Shown here: positions 34,890 through 43,287 of the stretch, piece after piece
How the letters are laid out: the number at the start of each line of letters is the position of its first letter
Position numbering within the stretch: the first letter of the stretch is position 1
The notes under the pieces: generated by a model
What the model was told of the DNA's origin: nothing
The model's input: only the letters and a program-made list of their open reading frames with translations
Database searches by the model: none
Made by a program: the position numbers and the translations under genes
NCBI GenBank assembly: GCA_002724675.1
Contig: PBPL01000075.1
Coordinates: 1-49,223, forward strand
Source: Deltaproteobacteria bacterium
GTDB taxonomy: Bacteria > Myxococcota_A > UBA796 > UBA9615
Direction of reading: 5' to 3'
DNA length: 49,223 nucleotides

Positions 34890-35274
34890 GGGGGCGACAT
34901 GGTTTCGACGGGGTTGTAGTAGGTCTTTGCCGCGTGCCGAGCACTTCAGTTAACTCGTTAAACTTCCTGGAATTCAATTTAATTGCCAACGATAGCAATT
35001 ACGCGCTCGCCGCTTAGTCGGTGAGGGCACTCGCCTCATAGAAAGGCGAGTCGTCCGCCCCTCCTTGTTCGTGAGAGGGAATCGGGCGTCTTGAAGCGAA
35101 CTGGCCAACTCCCAGAGCACATCCGGGGAGAAGGTGAGATACAGGGATGAGCTGGTCGATTGGGATCCTGCCCCTGGGAGCCCGTGAGACGAGACTTAAA
35201 CCAGCGGGCTACGCGCGTAGAAGGTAGAGGGTGAGCAGCTTCGGACGCGGGTTCGATTCCCGCCGCCTCCACCA
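34890..35274 (+). ncRNA. ssrA: tmRNA, tag peptide ANDSNYALAA
   Basis: The 5' end GGGGGCGACATGGTTTCGACGGG and the 3' end GGTTCGATTCCCGCCGCCTCCACCA are diagnostic of tmRNA. The acceptor stem GGGGGCG pairs with CGCCTCC (one G-U), and CCA is encoded. The tag reading frame at 34985-35017 reads GCC AAC GAT AGC AAT TAC GCG CTC GCC GCT TAG. The resume codon is GCC and the tag ends in the degradation signal ALAA. The RNA is a single piece of 385 nt. It rescues stalled ribosomes together with SmpB, which is not in this window. Antisense ORFs across it are artefacts. Confidence 0.97.
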
Positions 35275-35285
35275 TTGCTTGGCTA

Positions 35286-35315
35286 GAAAAACCAGCCACT
35301 TACGGCTGGTTTTTC
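35286..35315 (+). terminator. Rho-independent terminator of ssrA
   Basis: GAAAAACCAGCC, a 6-nt loop ACTTAC and GGCTGGTTTTTC form a 12-bp perfect stem whose 3' arm ends in a T run. It begins 12 nt after the tmRNA CCA end. Confidence 0.93.
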
Positions 35316-35521
35316 TGGTTCTGGGGGCGTTTTCCGCCGCACGTCGGGGTGAGGGAGACGATTGAAGCCCAGGACGTCTCCAGCATGTCTGTGTGGCACA
35401 CCGACCTGGGCCTCAGGTGAAGTCGTTTGGCGGAATGGACCTCTCCTCGGCGCCCGGACGGCGCCCCCACGTTGAGCCTCTCCTCGATGCACCAGGGCCA
35501 GGCAACGGGTCGGCAAGATCG

Positions 35522-35550
35522 TTGACACAAAATACACCTGTCGGTAGATA
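35522..35550 (+). promoter_or_regulatory. Near-consensus sigma-70-type promoter of a leaderless gene
   Basis: A perfect TTGACA (35522-35527), a 17-nt spacer and TAGATA (35545-35550) are followed 7 nt later by the ATG of the next gene. A start site at the normal distance from the -10 would fall on or next to the A of that ATG, and no Shine-Dalgarno sequence is present. The transcript is therefore probably leaderless. Confidence 0.8.
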
Positions 35551-35557
35551 CCTGACC

Positions 35558-36484
35558 ATGAATACACGTCGTCCTATATCGCTGAGTTCTGCCTTCTTGC
35601 TCCTCGTGGCCCTCCTTTTGTTTGAGCCTGGTTGCCACGCCTATGCTCCCGGGAGCCACAGCCTTCCCGACAGCCTTCCAGTCTCCGAACCAACAGAAAC
35701 GGATGACGACACCAGCGCTCCTGCGGACGAGGAGGAGAGCCAGGAAAACGACTCGGAAGAGGAGTCACCGGACGACGGGATCAGTGAAGACGACAGCGAC
35801 GACACCGAGGACACCGCTCCTCCGTTGCAGGACACCGACGAGGATGGTGTTCCCGACGCTGACGACTGCGAACCCAACAGCCCTTCCATTCACCCAGGAG
35901 CCCCAGAACTCTGCGATGGACTAGACAACAACTGCGACGGCGCACTGGGTGATGGAGAAGACGGCAGTCCCGATGAGCGGGATCAGGATGGTGACCTCAT
36001 CGTCGCCTGCGCGGGCGACTGCGACGACCTGGAAGCCACCACCTATCCAGGAGCGCCGGAGACTTGCGACGGTATCGACTCCAACTGTGATGGCGTAGCG
36101 GAACAAGTGCCCACTGGCTCTGCACAGGAGATGTTCATCACGAGCCCCGGCCGACTCTACGTCACGGTCCTCTCCGTCGAGGCTGGCTGCGACATCTACC
36201 TGACGATGGACGCGCCGGTAGTCATTGCCGATATGGTCGGTGAGGTTCACCCACAAGTGGGCACCGAAGTGGACGTGGGGGCGGTCACGAGCTGCTCGGA
36301 GATGCGGTTCACGTCCACGTCTTGCGCGAATACATTCTCAACACTCGACGCCTCGGCATTCCAGGTCATCCCTCTGGCTCCCAACCACTGGCGTCTGGAG
36401 CACGAGGACGGGTTCGACAACGACTACAACGACGTCGTATTCGAGGCCTTGGTCGAAGAACGAGGTAGCACACCATCCCAATGA
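35558..36484 (+). CDS. Lipoprotein with two MopE-type metal-binding motifs and a DUF4114-like end
   Basis: The track starts at 35393, but that would include the promoter. The ATG at 35558 gives a 308-residue protein with lipobox LFEPGC. An acidic linker (about 45-90) leads into two Cys-rich repeats, DADDCEPNSP...LCDGLDNNCDG and DCDDLEATTYP...TCDGIDSNCDG. These are the MopE-type calcium/copper-associated motif common in deltaproteobacterial surface proteins. The C-terminus has EDGFDNDYNDVVFE, the acidic loop of DUF4114-type calcium-binding domains. It is probably displayed on the outer membrane and bound to calcium. Translation appears leaderless from the promoter immediately upstream. Confidence 0.87.
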   Translation: MNTRRPISLSSAFLLLVALLLFEPGCHAYAPGSHSLPDSLPVSEPTETDDDTSAPADEEESQENDSEEESPDDGISEDDSDDTEDTAPPLQDTDEDGVPDADDCEPNSPSIHPGAPELCDGLDNNCDGALGDGEDGSPDERDQDGDLIVACAGDCDDLEATTYPGAPETCDGIDSNCDGVAEQVPTGSAQEMFITSPGRLYVTVLSVEAGCDIYLTMDAPVVIADMVGEVHPQVGTEVDVGAVTSCSEMRFTSTSCANTFSTLDASAFQVIPLAPNHWRLEHEDGFDNDYNDVVFEALVEERGSTPSQ

Positions 36485-36573
36485 ATGCGGCTCCTGGGGC
36501 GTCAACGGGCCCCTTGTGCTGACCGGCCGCCCGACGGCCTCTCAAACCCACTTACTTGCTCAACGGACCTCCG

Positions 36574-37245
36574 GTGCACTACCCACTCGCTCTCGCCATC
36601 GAGGACTTTGTGCCAGTAGTGCTTGGCGGATGGGGTTTCTACCTCGTCGCCCAGCTGTGGACCTCTCGTAGGGAGCAGACCCGGCGACTGGGTGTGGTGG
36701 GTGCGGCCTTGATCTTTCTAGGCGGCCTGTCGAAAGCTACTTGGAAGCTCCTGTATTCCGTCAGCGAGGGAGCCATTGATCTGGAGTTCCTCAGCCGAGC
36801 CCTGTTTTTTTGTCTCGGCCCCGGGTTCGTCTTTCTCGCCTTTGCGGTGGTTGGCAACGACCTGAGCAAGGCTGAGATTCATCCGTCATCCAAGCGCTGG
36901 GCTGGGGCCCTAGCCACGGTGTTCGTCACACTCACCCTGTCCGCCATACTTCGGTTCACAGCGCCCGGGCGTGGCTACGAGTTCGTCATGCTGGGCACAA
37001 CCGTGATCGCCAGCAATGTCGTCCTGGTGGTCTCCATCCGGCGCGCATGGCGAGCGGGCCTGGCCCTGTCGGCCTCTCTCTACGGTCTCTACCTGGCCAC
37101 CACCTACATCCTCCCTGTCATGATGGCGAGCGAGCAGTCTGTAGCCATGCAGTGGTGGGAACAAGGCCTGAATACGGTCGCGACCTTCGGTCTGTGCGTC
37201 GCGAGCCTGTTGTTGCTCCGTCGGCGAGAAGTCCTAACTGCCTGA
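36574..37245 (+). CDS. Seven-helix integral membrane protein of unknown function
   Basis: About 223 residues with seven hydrophobic segments, for example FVPVVLGGWGFYLVAQLW, LGVVGAALIFLGGLSKATWKLLY and LNTVATFGLCVASLLLL, ending in a basic tail (RRREVL). I recognise no family. The track uses a TTG at 36556; a GTG at 36574 (VHYPLALAIEDF) with GGA upstream seems a better start, though neither is strong. It lies 89 bp after the MopE-motif lipoprotein gene on the same strand and may be co-transcribed. Confidence 0.72.
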   Translation: MHYPLALAIEDFVPVVLGGWGFYLVAQLWTSRREQTRRLGVVGAALIFLGGLSKATWKLLYSVSEGAIDLEFLSRALFFCLGPGFVFLAFAVVGNDLSKAEIHPSSKRWAGALATVFVTLTLSAILRFTAPGRGYEFVMLGTTVIASNVVLVVSIRRAWRAGLALSASLYGLYLATTYILPVMMASEQSVAMQWWEQGLNTVATFGLCVASLLLLRRREVLTA

Positions 37246-37339
37246 CGGACTGGGCCCATTCCTCTCACTCGTCCGATCAGCCGCCCTGCCCTTCGGCATC
37301 ACTCCGACTCGCGCCTTGAGACCACCCCGCGGGTCCCCC

Positions 37340-39304
37340 TCAGTCGAGCGGCTCCGAGAGTCTCTGGGCTCGTAGTCTGTGGGCGCCCGTCCATTGCCCG
37401 CACAGTGTTGAGCCAATAGGAGCCCAGAGCGACAGGTGGGAAGGCCCTTCCCTCTCGTCTCGATCCAACACGGCTCGCACCTCCCAACCCATGAAAAGAG
37501 GTCCGCTGGCAGGTGTAGAGCCATCTCCCCGGCTCATGGCGACCACCCGATCTTCGGCGACGGCCTGGTCAAGGTCGACGCTCTCGCCGGCGAGGCCGTG
37601 AACGTCGTCGCCCTCGAAGCCGAGAATGCTCTTGAAGCCGGAGGAAGACTGCACTCGAGCGAGCCCCATCCGATAGCGCCACCACATCACGTCACCGTAA
37701 CCATCGTCCATCAGATCTTCCTGCGCGAGGACGACCGTCGCCCCACAGGCAAGCCCACTGCGCCACAGAAGCTCGCGGTTGGGGAAATAGATCCGGTTCT
37801 CCTGGTCGGCCCGGGTCCAGCCCCACTGAGAGTCCACCGCCGACTGAAGGCCCCAGCCACGGCGCTCGTGGTCGATCTCTGCCCAGATGCGGCCAGCAGC
37901 ACTGGTGGGTTCCTCTGAGGTGGCATGGCCCGGGCCCGGGTTCTGGTCACGTGGTGTGTGATGGAAGTCCCAGGCCACCCCCAGACCCAGAGCAACGAGC
38001 GCCAAGGCCAGACCCTGTCGGAGCCCACCCGGCAGGCCAGCCCAGCCCATGGCTGCAACCAGCGCAGCCAGCGGCCCCACGGTCAACAAGAAACGCTCAT
38101 CGTGACTGGTAAACACAACAAACAGCAAGAGCCCGTGGGCCGCAGCCGTCACGCTCACGAGGACCCCTCCCCGGGCCCCTCTCAAGAGCCACACCAGGAA
38201 CAGACACGCCAGCGCGATGGACAGCAAGGGAGAGGCGTAGGAGAAGATGAACCGGAGCGGGTACCAGATAAGTGTCTCAGCGCTGACGTTGTTGCCGATG
38301 CTGACCGACGACAGCCCACGACCGACCGTGGTCGAAAGCGTCGATAGCCACGAAACTGCCGGAAAGTCGGAGGCAGGATCCAGAGGGGTACCGTAGGTCA
38401 TGGACAGCATACGATTCCAAGACCGGGGGCTCTGGCGGCAGTAGAGCAGTAAGAGTGCGAGGATCGTGGTGGCTCCGAGGACAGCAGTCAGAATGCGCCT
38501 ACGCAGGGGGAACCTCAGCCACCGGCCCTTACTCTCGTGCTGCCCCGGAGCTCCCGTGGCCAACACGCCCAGCATCAAGGGAACGGAGGCAGGCAGCGCC
38601 GTCCACTTCATGAGCCCGGCGACAAAGACACCCAGCCCCCCAACCAGACCGGGAAGCACCGGACTGCGGGCCGAAAGCGCCAAGACTGCAGCAGCGGTGA
38701 ACCAGAGCAGCGCTGTCATGGGCAGGTCGTAGTAGTAGTTGAGCGCTGCCGCATGGTGAGCGGGGATCAGCGCGGTCGCCGCCGCAGCTGCGCAGGCCAC
38801 AGTCATCCGTGAAGGGCGCGAGCCTGGGTTCTCAACATCCGCCGCTCTTCCAGCGATGTTCCACGCCGTCCATCCCACACCGAAGCAGAGCAGAACCAAC
38901 CACCAGAGCCCAATGCGCTGCACCGACACCGAGTCATGGCCAAACGACGAGCCGAGCACGCTTGCCACAACGTGCAGCAGAGGCGGGAAGTCCTGATCCC
39001 CTTGCAGAATCCACTCCCAGAGTTTCCGTGGGTCGGAGAGCAGCGCAGGCAGTCCCGCGTCCTCGAGGGCTCCCGCCATCTCGACCCGCACGACGTGATG
39101 GCCCCAGTCCGAGGCATTGCGGGCCGAGTGCAAGAGCGCCGTGTCGTCTGCTCGAAGGACGGTGATCGCTACAACACCGGCAATGACGCCAATGGCAACC
39201 ACCAGGGCGACGGCCGAGGCCAACCAATGACCTCGTACTGCAGGCGGGCCGACACTAGGATCTGAGAGCGAAGTGTCTCCTCCGCGACCGGTCGCCAACC
39301 ACAT
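37340..39304 (-). CDS. GT-C-fold membrane glycosyltransferase (PMT/ArnT-like)
   Basis: A 654-residue polytopic membrane protein. An N-terminal helix (LASAVALVVAIGVIAGVVAI) leads to a first periplasmic loop with acidic residues and QGDQDFPPLLHVVASVLG, the D-x-PPL pattern of dolichyl-phosphate-mannose/ArnT-type (GT39/GT83) enzymes. About ten further helices follow, then a soluble C-terminal domain. Such enzymes use polyprenyl-phosphate sugars to glycosylate proteins or lipids on the outer face of the inner membrane. Acceptor unknown. The gene is monocistronic and convergent with the 7-TM gene. Confidence 0.8.
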   Translation of the reverse strand: MWLATGRGGDTSLSDPSVGPPAVRGHWLASAVALVVAIGVIAGVVAITVLRADDTALLHSARNASDWGHHVVRVEMAGALEDAGLPALLSDPRKLWEWILQGDQDFPPLLHVVASVLGSSFGHDSVSVQRIGLWWLVLLCFGVGWTAWNIAGRAADVENPGSRPSRMTVACAAAAATALIPAHHAAALNYYYDLPMTALLWFTAAAVLALSARSPVLPGLVGGLGVFVAGLMKWTALPASVPLMLGVLATGAPGQHESKGRWLRFPLRRRILTAVLGATTILALLLLYCRQSPRSWNRMLSMTYGTPLDPASDFPAVSWLSTLSTTVGRGLSSVSIGNNVSAETLIWYPLRFIFSYASPLLSIALACLFLVWLLRGARGGVLVSVTAAAHGLLLFVVFTSHDERFLLTVGPLAALVAAMGWAGLPGGLRQGLALALVALGLGVAWDFHHTPRDQNPGPGHATSEEPTSAAGRIWAEIDHERRGWGLQSAVDSQWGWTRADQENRIYFPNRELLWRSGLACGATVVLAQEDLMDDGYGDVMWWRYRMGLARVQSSSGFKSILGFEGDDVHGLAGESVDLDQAVAEDRVVAMSRGDGSTPASGPLFMGWEVRAVLDRDEREGPSHLSLWAPIGSTLCGQWTGAHRLRAQRLSEPLD

Positions 39305-39400
39305 GGGGCAAGCCTACCGCGCCCCTCCCATCGACGCAGGCATCGAGCCCAGCAGAGCCAACGCCAGGGCCCTCAGCCAACCTGGTCGCCGCCGAGCAGT

Positions 39401-39487
39401 CTATTGGTCCGCTTCCAACCACACACAGAAGTGGTCAAACCAAACACCACCGTCATTGTCGTTGCTGTAGAGGTCGACGAACCCTGT
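39401..39487 (-). pseudogene. Possible remnant of a secreted-protein C-terminus
   Basis: Minus-strand translation between two stops gives FVDLYSNDNDGGVWFDHF followed by CVWLEADQ and a stop. Asp/Asn-rich turns next to a VWFD-F strand are common at the ends of beta-sandwich surface domains. There is no start codon or signal peptide, and the upstream frame is interrupted. It may be chance. Confidence 0.25.
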
Positions 39488-39593
39488 TCAAGGCACAAGC
39501 CCCACAGTTTCGGAGAACTGGACAATACCGATCTGAGGAAAAGGGCTACTACAACAGCCATTTCGAGAGCCGTGGTCTATAAAAGGCCGCCGG

Positions 39594-39615
39594 TGGACAC
39601 AATTGCCGGTGTCCA
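39594..39615. promoter_or_regulatory. Inverted repeat upstream of the aquaporin-arsC operon (possible operator)
   Basis: TGGACAC-N8-GTGTCCA is a perfect 7-bp inverted repeat. It lies between a TATAAA-like element (39578) and the aquaporin start (39620). Position fits a repressor operator, for example for an ArsR-type regulator, but no regulator gene is adjacent and the repeat is not an ArsR consensus I can name. A hairpin hiding the start codon is an alternative. Confidence 0.45.
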
Positions 39616-39619
39616 GCCG

Positions 39620-40345
39620 ATGGGAGAGACTCCTGTGCTAACCGCTGAGAAGCCGCTCTTGGGCTCCAAGCTCGCGAAGGTGCTGGCAGAGTTTATCGGC
39701 ACCTTTGCGCTCGTCTTTGCAGGCTGTGGTGCCGTGGTCGCTGATCACCTGACCGGTGGGGGTGTATCGCACGTGGGCATCTCGCTGACGTTTGGTCTGG
39801 TGGTCTGCGTCATGATCTATGCCACAGGCCACATCTCGGGAGCCCACTTCAATCCAGCCGTTACCGTGGCCTTTGCTAGCGCCGGCCGCTTCCCATGGAG
39901 AGAGGTGCCAGCCTACGCACTAGGACAGGTCGCTGCGGCGATTGCAGCCATCGGGTTGCTGTCGACGTTCACCGGGTCCACGGTCCTCGGCGAGACCGTT
40001 CCCAGACTCGGCACCCTGCCCTCGCTCGGCGTCGAAGCCATCCTCACGTTCTTCTTGATGTTCGTCATCAGCGCGGTCGCAACCGATCATCGGGCAGAGG
40101 GCCAGATGGCCGGACTCGCCATTGGTGGCACTGTTGCCATGTGCGCCCTCTTCGGCGGCCCACTGACGGGAGCGTCCATGAACCCGGCGCGGAGCCTTGG
40201 TCCGGCGCTCTTCGGCCAAGGACTCCAGTGGATGTGGCTGTACACCATCGGCCCCATGATCGGCGCAGTCCTAGCCGCGCTCACCTATCGCTGGCTTCGC
40301 TGCGATGACGAAGTGACTACATCCGATGCAGCGGGGTGCTGCTAA
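39620..40345 (+). CDS. aqpS: Aquaporin/aquaglyceroporin, probably AqpS-like arsenite channel
   Basis: A 241-residue MIP-family channel with six helices and both NPA boxes: HFNPAVT after the first half and MNPARS after the second. The stop (TAA) shares one base with the ATG of an arsenate reductase gene. The aqpS-arsC pairing is known from Sinorhizobium, where ArsC reduces arsenate and the channel lets arsenite flow out down its gradient. The tail ends GCC, two Cys that might touch As(III); that is speculative. The ATG at 39620 is used, but a GTG at 39635 with GGGAGAG upstream is an equally good start. Confidence 0.88.
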   Translation: MGETPVLTAEKPLLGSKLAKVLAEFIGTFALVFAGCGAVVADHLTGGGVSHVGISLTFGLVVCVMIYATGHISGAHFNPAVTVAFASAGRFPWREVPAYALGQVAAAIAAIGLLSTFTGSTVLGETVPRLGTLPSLGVEAILTFFLMFVISAVATDHRAEGQMAGLAIGGTVAMCALFGGPLTGASMNPARSLGPALFGQGLQWMWLYTIGPMIGAVLAALTYRWLRCDDEVTTSDAAGCC

Positions 40346-40770
40346 TGACCGACAATGCAAGCCTAGAGGGCGTCCGAGGAGTGCTTTTCTTGTGCGTCGC
40401 CAACTCGGCTCGATCCCAGATGGCCGAAGGGCTGGCCCGACAGATCTTGGGGCCTGGCTACCAGATCCTATCTGCTGGCTCGTCACCCACTCGGGTAAAT
40501 CCTTGGGCCATTCAGGCCATGGCCGAGATCGACATCGACATCACCGGTCAGGCATCAAGTCATGTCGAGGATGTGATCGCCGACGAAGTGGACCTTGTAA
40601 TCACCCTGTGCGCCGAAGAGGTATGTCCGGTATTTCTGGACAAGACCACGAGGCTCCACTGGCCCCTTCAGGACCCGGACCGAAAGAACGAGACCCTGAC
40701 GGACGCACAGCGCCTCGAGCACTTCCGCACCGCTCGCGACGAGATCGCGCGGAGAATCCGAGCACTCTGA
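40345..40770 (+). CDS. arsC: Arsenate reductase, low-molecular-weight phosphatase (thioredoxin-coupled) type
   Basis: A 141-residue protein. The P-loop CVANSARSQ is the CX5R motif with the nucleophilic Cys. TLCAEEVCP supplies the redox Cys pair of the Staphylococcus pI258-type ArsC, and HWPLQDP carries the catalytic Asp. It reduces As(V) to As(III), taking electrons from thioredoxin. Its ATG overlaps the aquaporin stop (TAATG), so it is co-translated with the channel. Confidence 0.93.
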   Translation: MTDNASLEGVRGVLFLCVANSARSQMAEGLARQILGPGYQILSAGSSPTRVNPWAIQAMAEIDIDITGQASSHVEDVIADEVDLVITLCAEEVCPVFLDKTTRLHWPLQDPDRKNETLTDAQRLEHFRTARDEIARRIRAL

Positions 40771-40919
40771 ACACCCCAGAGGGTGAGCCTCATCGGCCAG
40801 CGAGCATCGCGTCAAGCAGGCGCCGAGTCTGGCCCCAGGTCGACCCTTCTGTCGGACTGAACTCGCTCCGGTGGGCTTAGCCCCCATCGCCTCTACACAT
40901 CGGGCTCGGAGGCGGTCGG

Positions 40920-42236
40920 TCACCCGGGCCCGTTGTCCTCGATGATGGCTTCGTTTCCGATGTCCTCAGGCCCCACTGAGTCCCGCAGTGCCTCGGCAGC
41001 GCTCGTAGGAAGCGACGGATTTCTGATGACATAGAAGGTCCCCCCCACGATATCGAGTTGCGACAATTGGAAGGACTCCAGCAGGTCATTGCCCGCGACG
41101 AAGAAGTGGTCCGCGATGATTTGCAGGCCCGGGAGAGAAAGCGTGAGCAAAACTGAATTCGAGCTCACACGGACATCTCCCACCTCTCCCCAGACCTCGA
41201 AGAGACTCGGCAATTCCAGAGTATCCAGCCGAGCATTGGAGCTAATGCGGAGCCCGCCCGTGCTCTGGACCAGAGGCAAGACAATCGACTCCAGTTCGGG
41301 ATCTCGACCGAAGTACAGCTCCCCCCCTGTGGTAGTCAGAGACGCAAGGTTCACGGAGCTCAGGCTGGCATTCGAGGACACCCAAGCCATGCCCCCCACA
41401 GTCTCCAACAGTTCGGCCGTGAAGCTCGTCAGCAGGTCGTTATGTCGGACCCAGAGATCCCCACCCACTGCCCGCAACCAGGGCAGGCCCAGCTCGGAGA
41501 GAGCGGTCACATAAGCCACAGTGAGATCCTCGCCCACTTCCACCAGCCTTTGCAGGTCATAGCTCGTAAGCAGTGGCTGCCCGGTGATCGCCAGGTCACC
41601 TCCGACGACCACCAACTCAGGGAGGTCAACCACTTGCAGTTGCTCGTTGTCCTCCACTAGGAGGCCGCCCGAGACAGTCGCCAGCTCGGGGAGGGACAGC
41701 GCGACAAGAGCCGTGGCAGAGACTCTCACATCGCCCTCGACCCACCGGAGACAGGCCAGAGGTTCCAACTGGGAGAGGCTGGCCCCCAACACATGGAGAG
41801 ATCCCACGACCGTGTCGTAGTGGCTACAGAACGCCTCCGCTTCCGCTTCGCTCGCGATGGTCACATCACCGAAATGAATGGAGGCGTCCGCGGGCAGGTC
41901 AGGCAAGGGGGGCGGTCCAGCTGAGTCGTCGTCGTCGCCCGTTGTGTCGTCGTCGTCGCCTGTTGTGTCGTCGTCGTCGGCTGCTGTCGTGTCGTCATCA
42001 TCGGAGCCGCTGTCGTCGTCGTCGGTGCCCACGCCATCGCCACCCTCAGCGTCTTCGTCATTACAGACTGGCGCCCCGACGCAGCCCGAGTCGAGGCAGT
42101 CTTCTTGCCCGTCGCCATCGTTGTCGATTCCGTCCTCACACTCGCCAGGCTCATTGCCCTCGAATAACGGGCGATCGCAGCCGACAAGCCCACCCGCTAG
42201 CAAGACGACCAAGCCCCTGAGCAGCGTTTTCCTCAC
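40920..42236 (-). CDS. Lipoprotein with Asp-rich stalk and receptor L-domain-like repeats
   Basis: A 438-residue protein with lipobox GGLVGC, then the Cys-rich calcium-type motif CEDGIDNDGDGQEDC. An Asp-rich linker (DDDDT/S repeats, about 70-110) follows, and then about 300 residues of right-handed repeats with periodic Leu/Val and Gly-Gly turns (for example VSGGLLVEDNEQLQVVDLP). The repeat pattern matches receptor L-domain or Ecm33-type leucine-rich solenoids. This is the layout of a surface-displayed binding protein: anchor, acidic stalk, solenoid head. It follows an FGE-sulfatase-fold lipoprotein gene by 4 nt. Confidence 0.85.
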   Translation of the reverse strand: MRKTLLRGLVVLLAGGLVGCDRPLFEGNEPGECEDGIDNDGDGQEDCLDSGCVGAPVCNDEDAEGGDGVGTDDDDSGSDDDDTTAADDDDTTGDDDDTTGDDDDSAGPPPLPDLPADASIHFGDVTIASEAEAEAFCSHYDTVVGSLHVLGASLSQLEPLACLRWVEGDVRVSATALVALSLPELATVSGGLLVEDNEQLQVVDLPELVVVGGDLAITGQPLLTSYDLQRLVEVGEDLTVAYVTALSELGLPWLRAVGGDLWVRHNDLLTSFTAELLETVGGMAWVSSNASLSSVNLASLTTTGGELYFGRDPELESIVLPLVQSTGGLRISSNARLDTLELPSLFEVWGEVGDVRVSSNSVLLTLSLPGLQIIADHFFVAGNDLLESFQLSQLDIVGGTFYVIRNPSLPTSAAEALRDSVGPEDIGNEAIIEDNGPG

Positions 42237-42240
42237 GGCA

Positions 42241-43221
42241 CTACTCCAGCCCCAGCCACGACTGATAGGTGCCTACAGCAAAGAAGTCCGACAGCCGTTG
42301 CTGCCAGGCCAGCTCATCGTCATCTGTGGGGAGGCCAGGATCCGCGCACAAGCGGAAGCCATCATCCAGATACAGTTCAATGCTCCTTGGGTGGCTGTGG
42401 ATTCCAAAGTTGGTGGAGTTGTAGAACGAGCCCGATCGTGTCGTTCCTCCGTAGACGGCAAAGGGCTCTTCATCCGCTTGGCCCGCTCCATCCCAGGGCG
42501 GATGAATCGGTCCGCCATAGTCAGCGAGGACATCCACCACCTGCGGGTCCAGCGCACCCCATGTGCTGCGCACCGCGAAGTCCCGAAATCCCAGTGGACT
42601 CTCACAGCCCTCCATGCGACCAATCGGGCCGGGGTGATCATCGTTGGGCTCGCAGACACCGGCGAGGCGCTCGTCCTCGTCGTAGGGGAATCGCCAGTTG
42701 TCGGGCCCCGCAGCGGCCAGAAGAAGCTCGGTAATCCCACAGGGCCGACGGCCATGGTCCTCGAGCTGAAGGGCGAGCTCGTCCATGGTGTCGAGATTCA
42801 GGCCGTCGGCTGGCCAGGCCGCTCCTTCCACTCCAGGGAACGGGAACCGATCCATGCAAAAGTCCTCGATGACGAAGGACGAGAGATAGAGGGTTGTCAT
42901 GCCCAGCAGATCTAAGCCCGGGTAGAGATCTTCCCACGAGTCGTCAGGGCTAGGGATCAGCCAGTCCGAGTCGGTCTCGCCCAGCTGGAACGTCCCCCCC
43001 GACACGGCCAGCATTCCCTCCGGGCATGCGAACGAGCCTGTCGAGGCGCTCTGACCCTCGGCGGAGGACGGAGGGAGAGCCGCAGGAGAGCCCAGGTCCC
43101 GCCCAGAGTCCTGCTCAAGAGGCAGCAAGGCCGGCGTAGCAATGCACCCTGTGCTCACAAACAGGGCCACGCTGAATACAGCCATGGAGAGGCACACAGC
43201 CGGGGAGAGCGTCCACACCAT
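42241..43221 (-). CDS. FGE-sulfatase/SUMF1-fold lipoprotein without the catalytic Cys
   Basis: A 326-residue protein with lipobox FVSTGC. After a Ser/Pro-rich linker, CPEGMLAVSGGTFQLGE opens an FGE-sulfatase domain, which closes with GSFYNSTNFG and DDGFRLCAD. True formylglycine-generating enzymes carry copper-binding Cys residues in the FYC-x4-C-like region; here the matching positions are not Cys, so sulfatase-modifying activity is unlikely. Many bacterial lipoproteins use this fold for binding. It is the first gene of a two-gene operon with the L-domain lipoprotein. Confidence 0.82.
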   Translation of the reverse strand: MVWTLSPAVCLSMAVFSVALFVSTGCIATPALLPLEQDSGRDLGSPAALPPSSAEGQSASTGSFACPEGMLAVSGGTFQLGETDSDWLIPSPDDSWEDLYPGLDLLGMTTLYLSSFVIEDFCMDRFPFPGVEGAAWPADGLNLDTMDELALQLEDHGRRPCGITELLLAAAGPDNWRFPYDEDERLAGVCEPNDDHPGPIGRMEGCESPLGFRDFAVRSTWGALDPQVVDVLADYGGPIHPPWDGAGQADEEPFAVYGGTTRSGSFYNSTNFGIHSHPRSIELYLDDGFRLCADPGLPTDDDELAWQQRLSDFFAVGTYQSWLGLE

Positions 43222-43287
43222 CAGTGCTCAGCGTAGCAGCCTAGCTCTCTCCTGCCCGGGCACAGAGGCGCCAGTCCGTGCTAAGCA

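Larger units (their letters stand above)
39305..39619. other. 315-bp intergenic region between the GT-C gene and the aquaporin gene
   Basis: It holds a possible -10-like TATAAA (39578-39583), an inverted repeat just before the aquaporin start, and a short minus-strand stretch that reads like a decayed secreted-protein end (39401-39487). ORF-track entries here look spurious. Confidence 0.6.

Noticed and set aside
35036-35299. Minus-strand ORF containing VEAAGIEPASE
   Set aside because: This is the well-known false translation of the antisense of a tRNA/tmRNA T-arm and 3' end. It lies wholly across ssrA.
40771-40919. Terminator between arsC and the L-domain lipoprotein gene
   Set aside because: Only an imperfect, bulged stem near CACTCTG...CAGAGGGTG with no T run.
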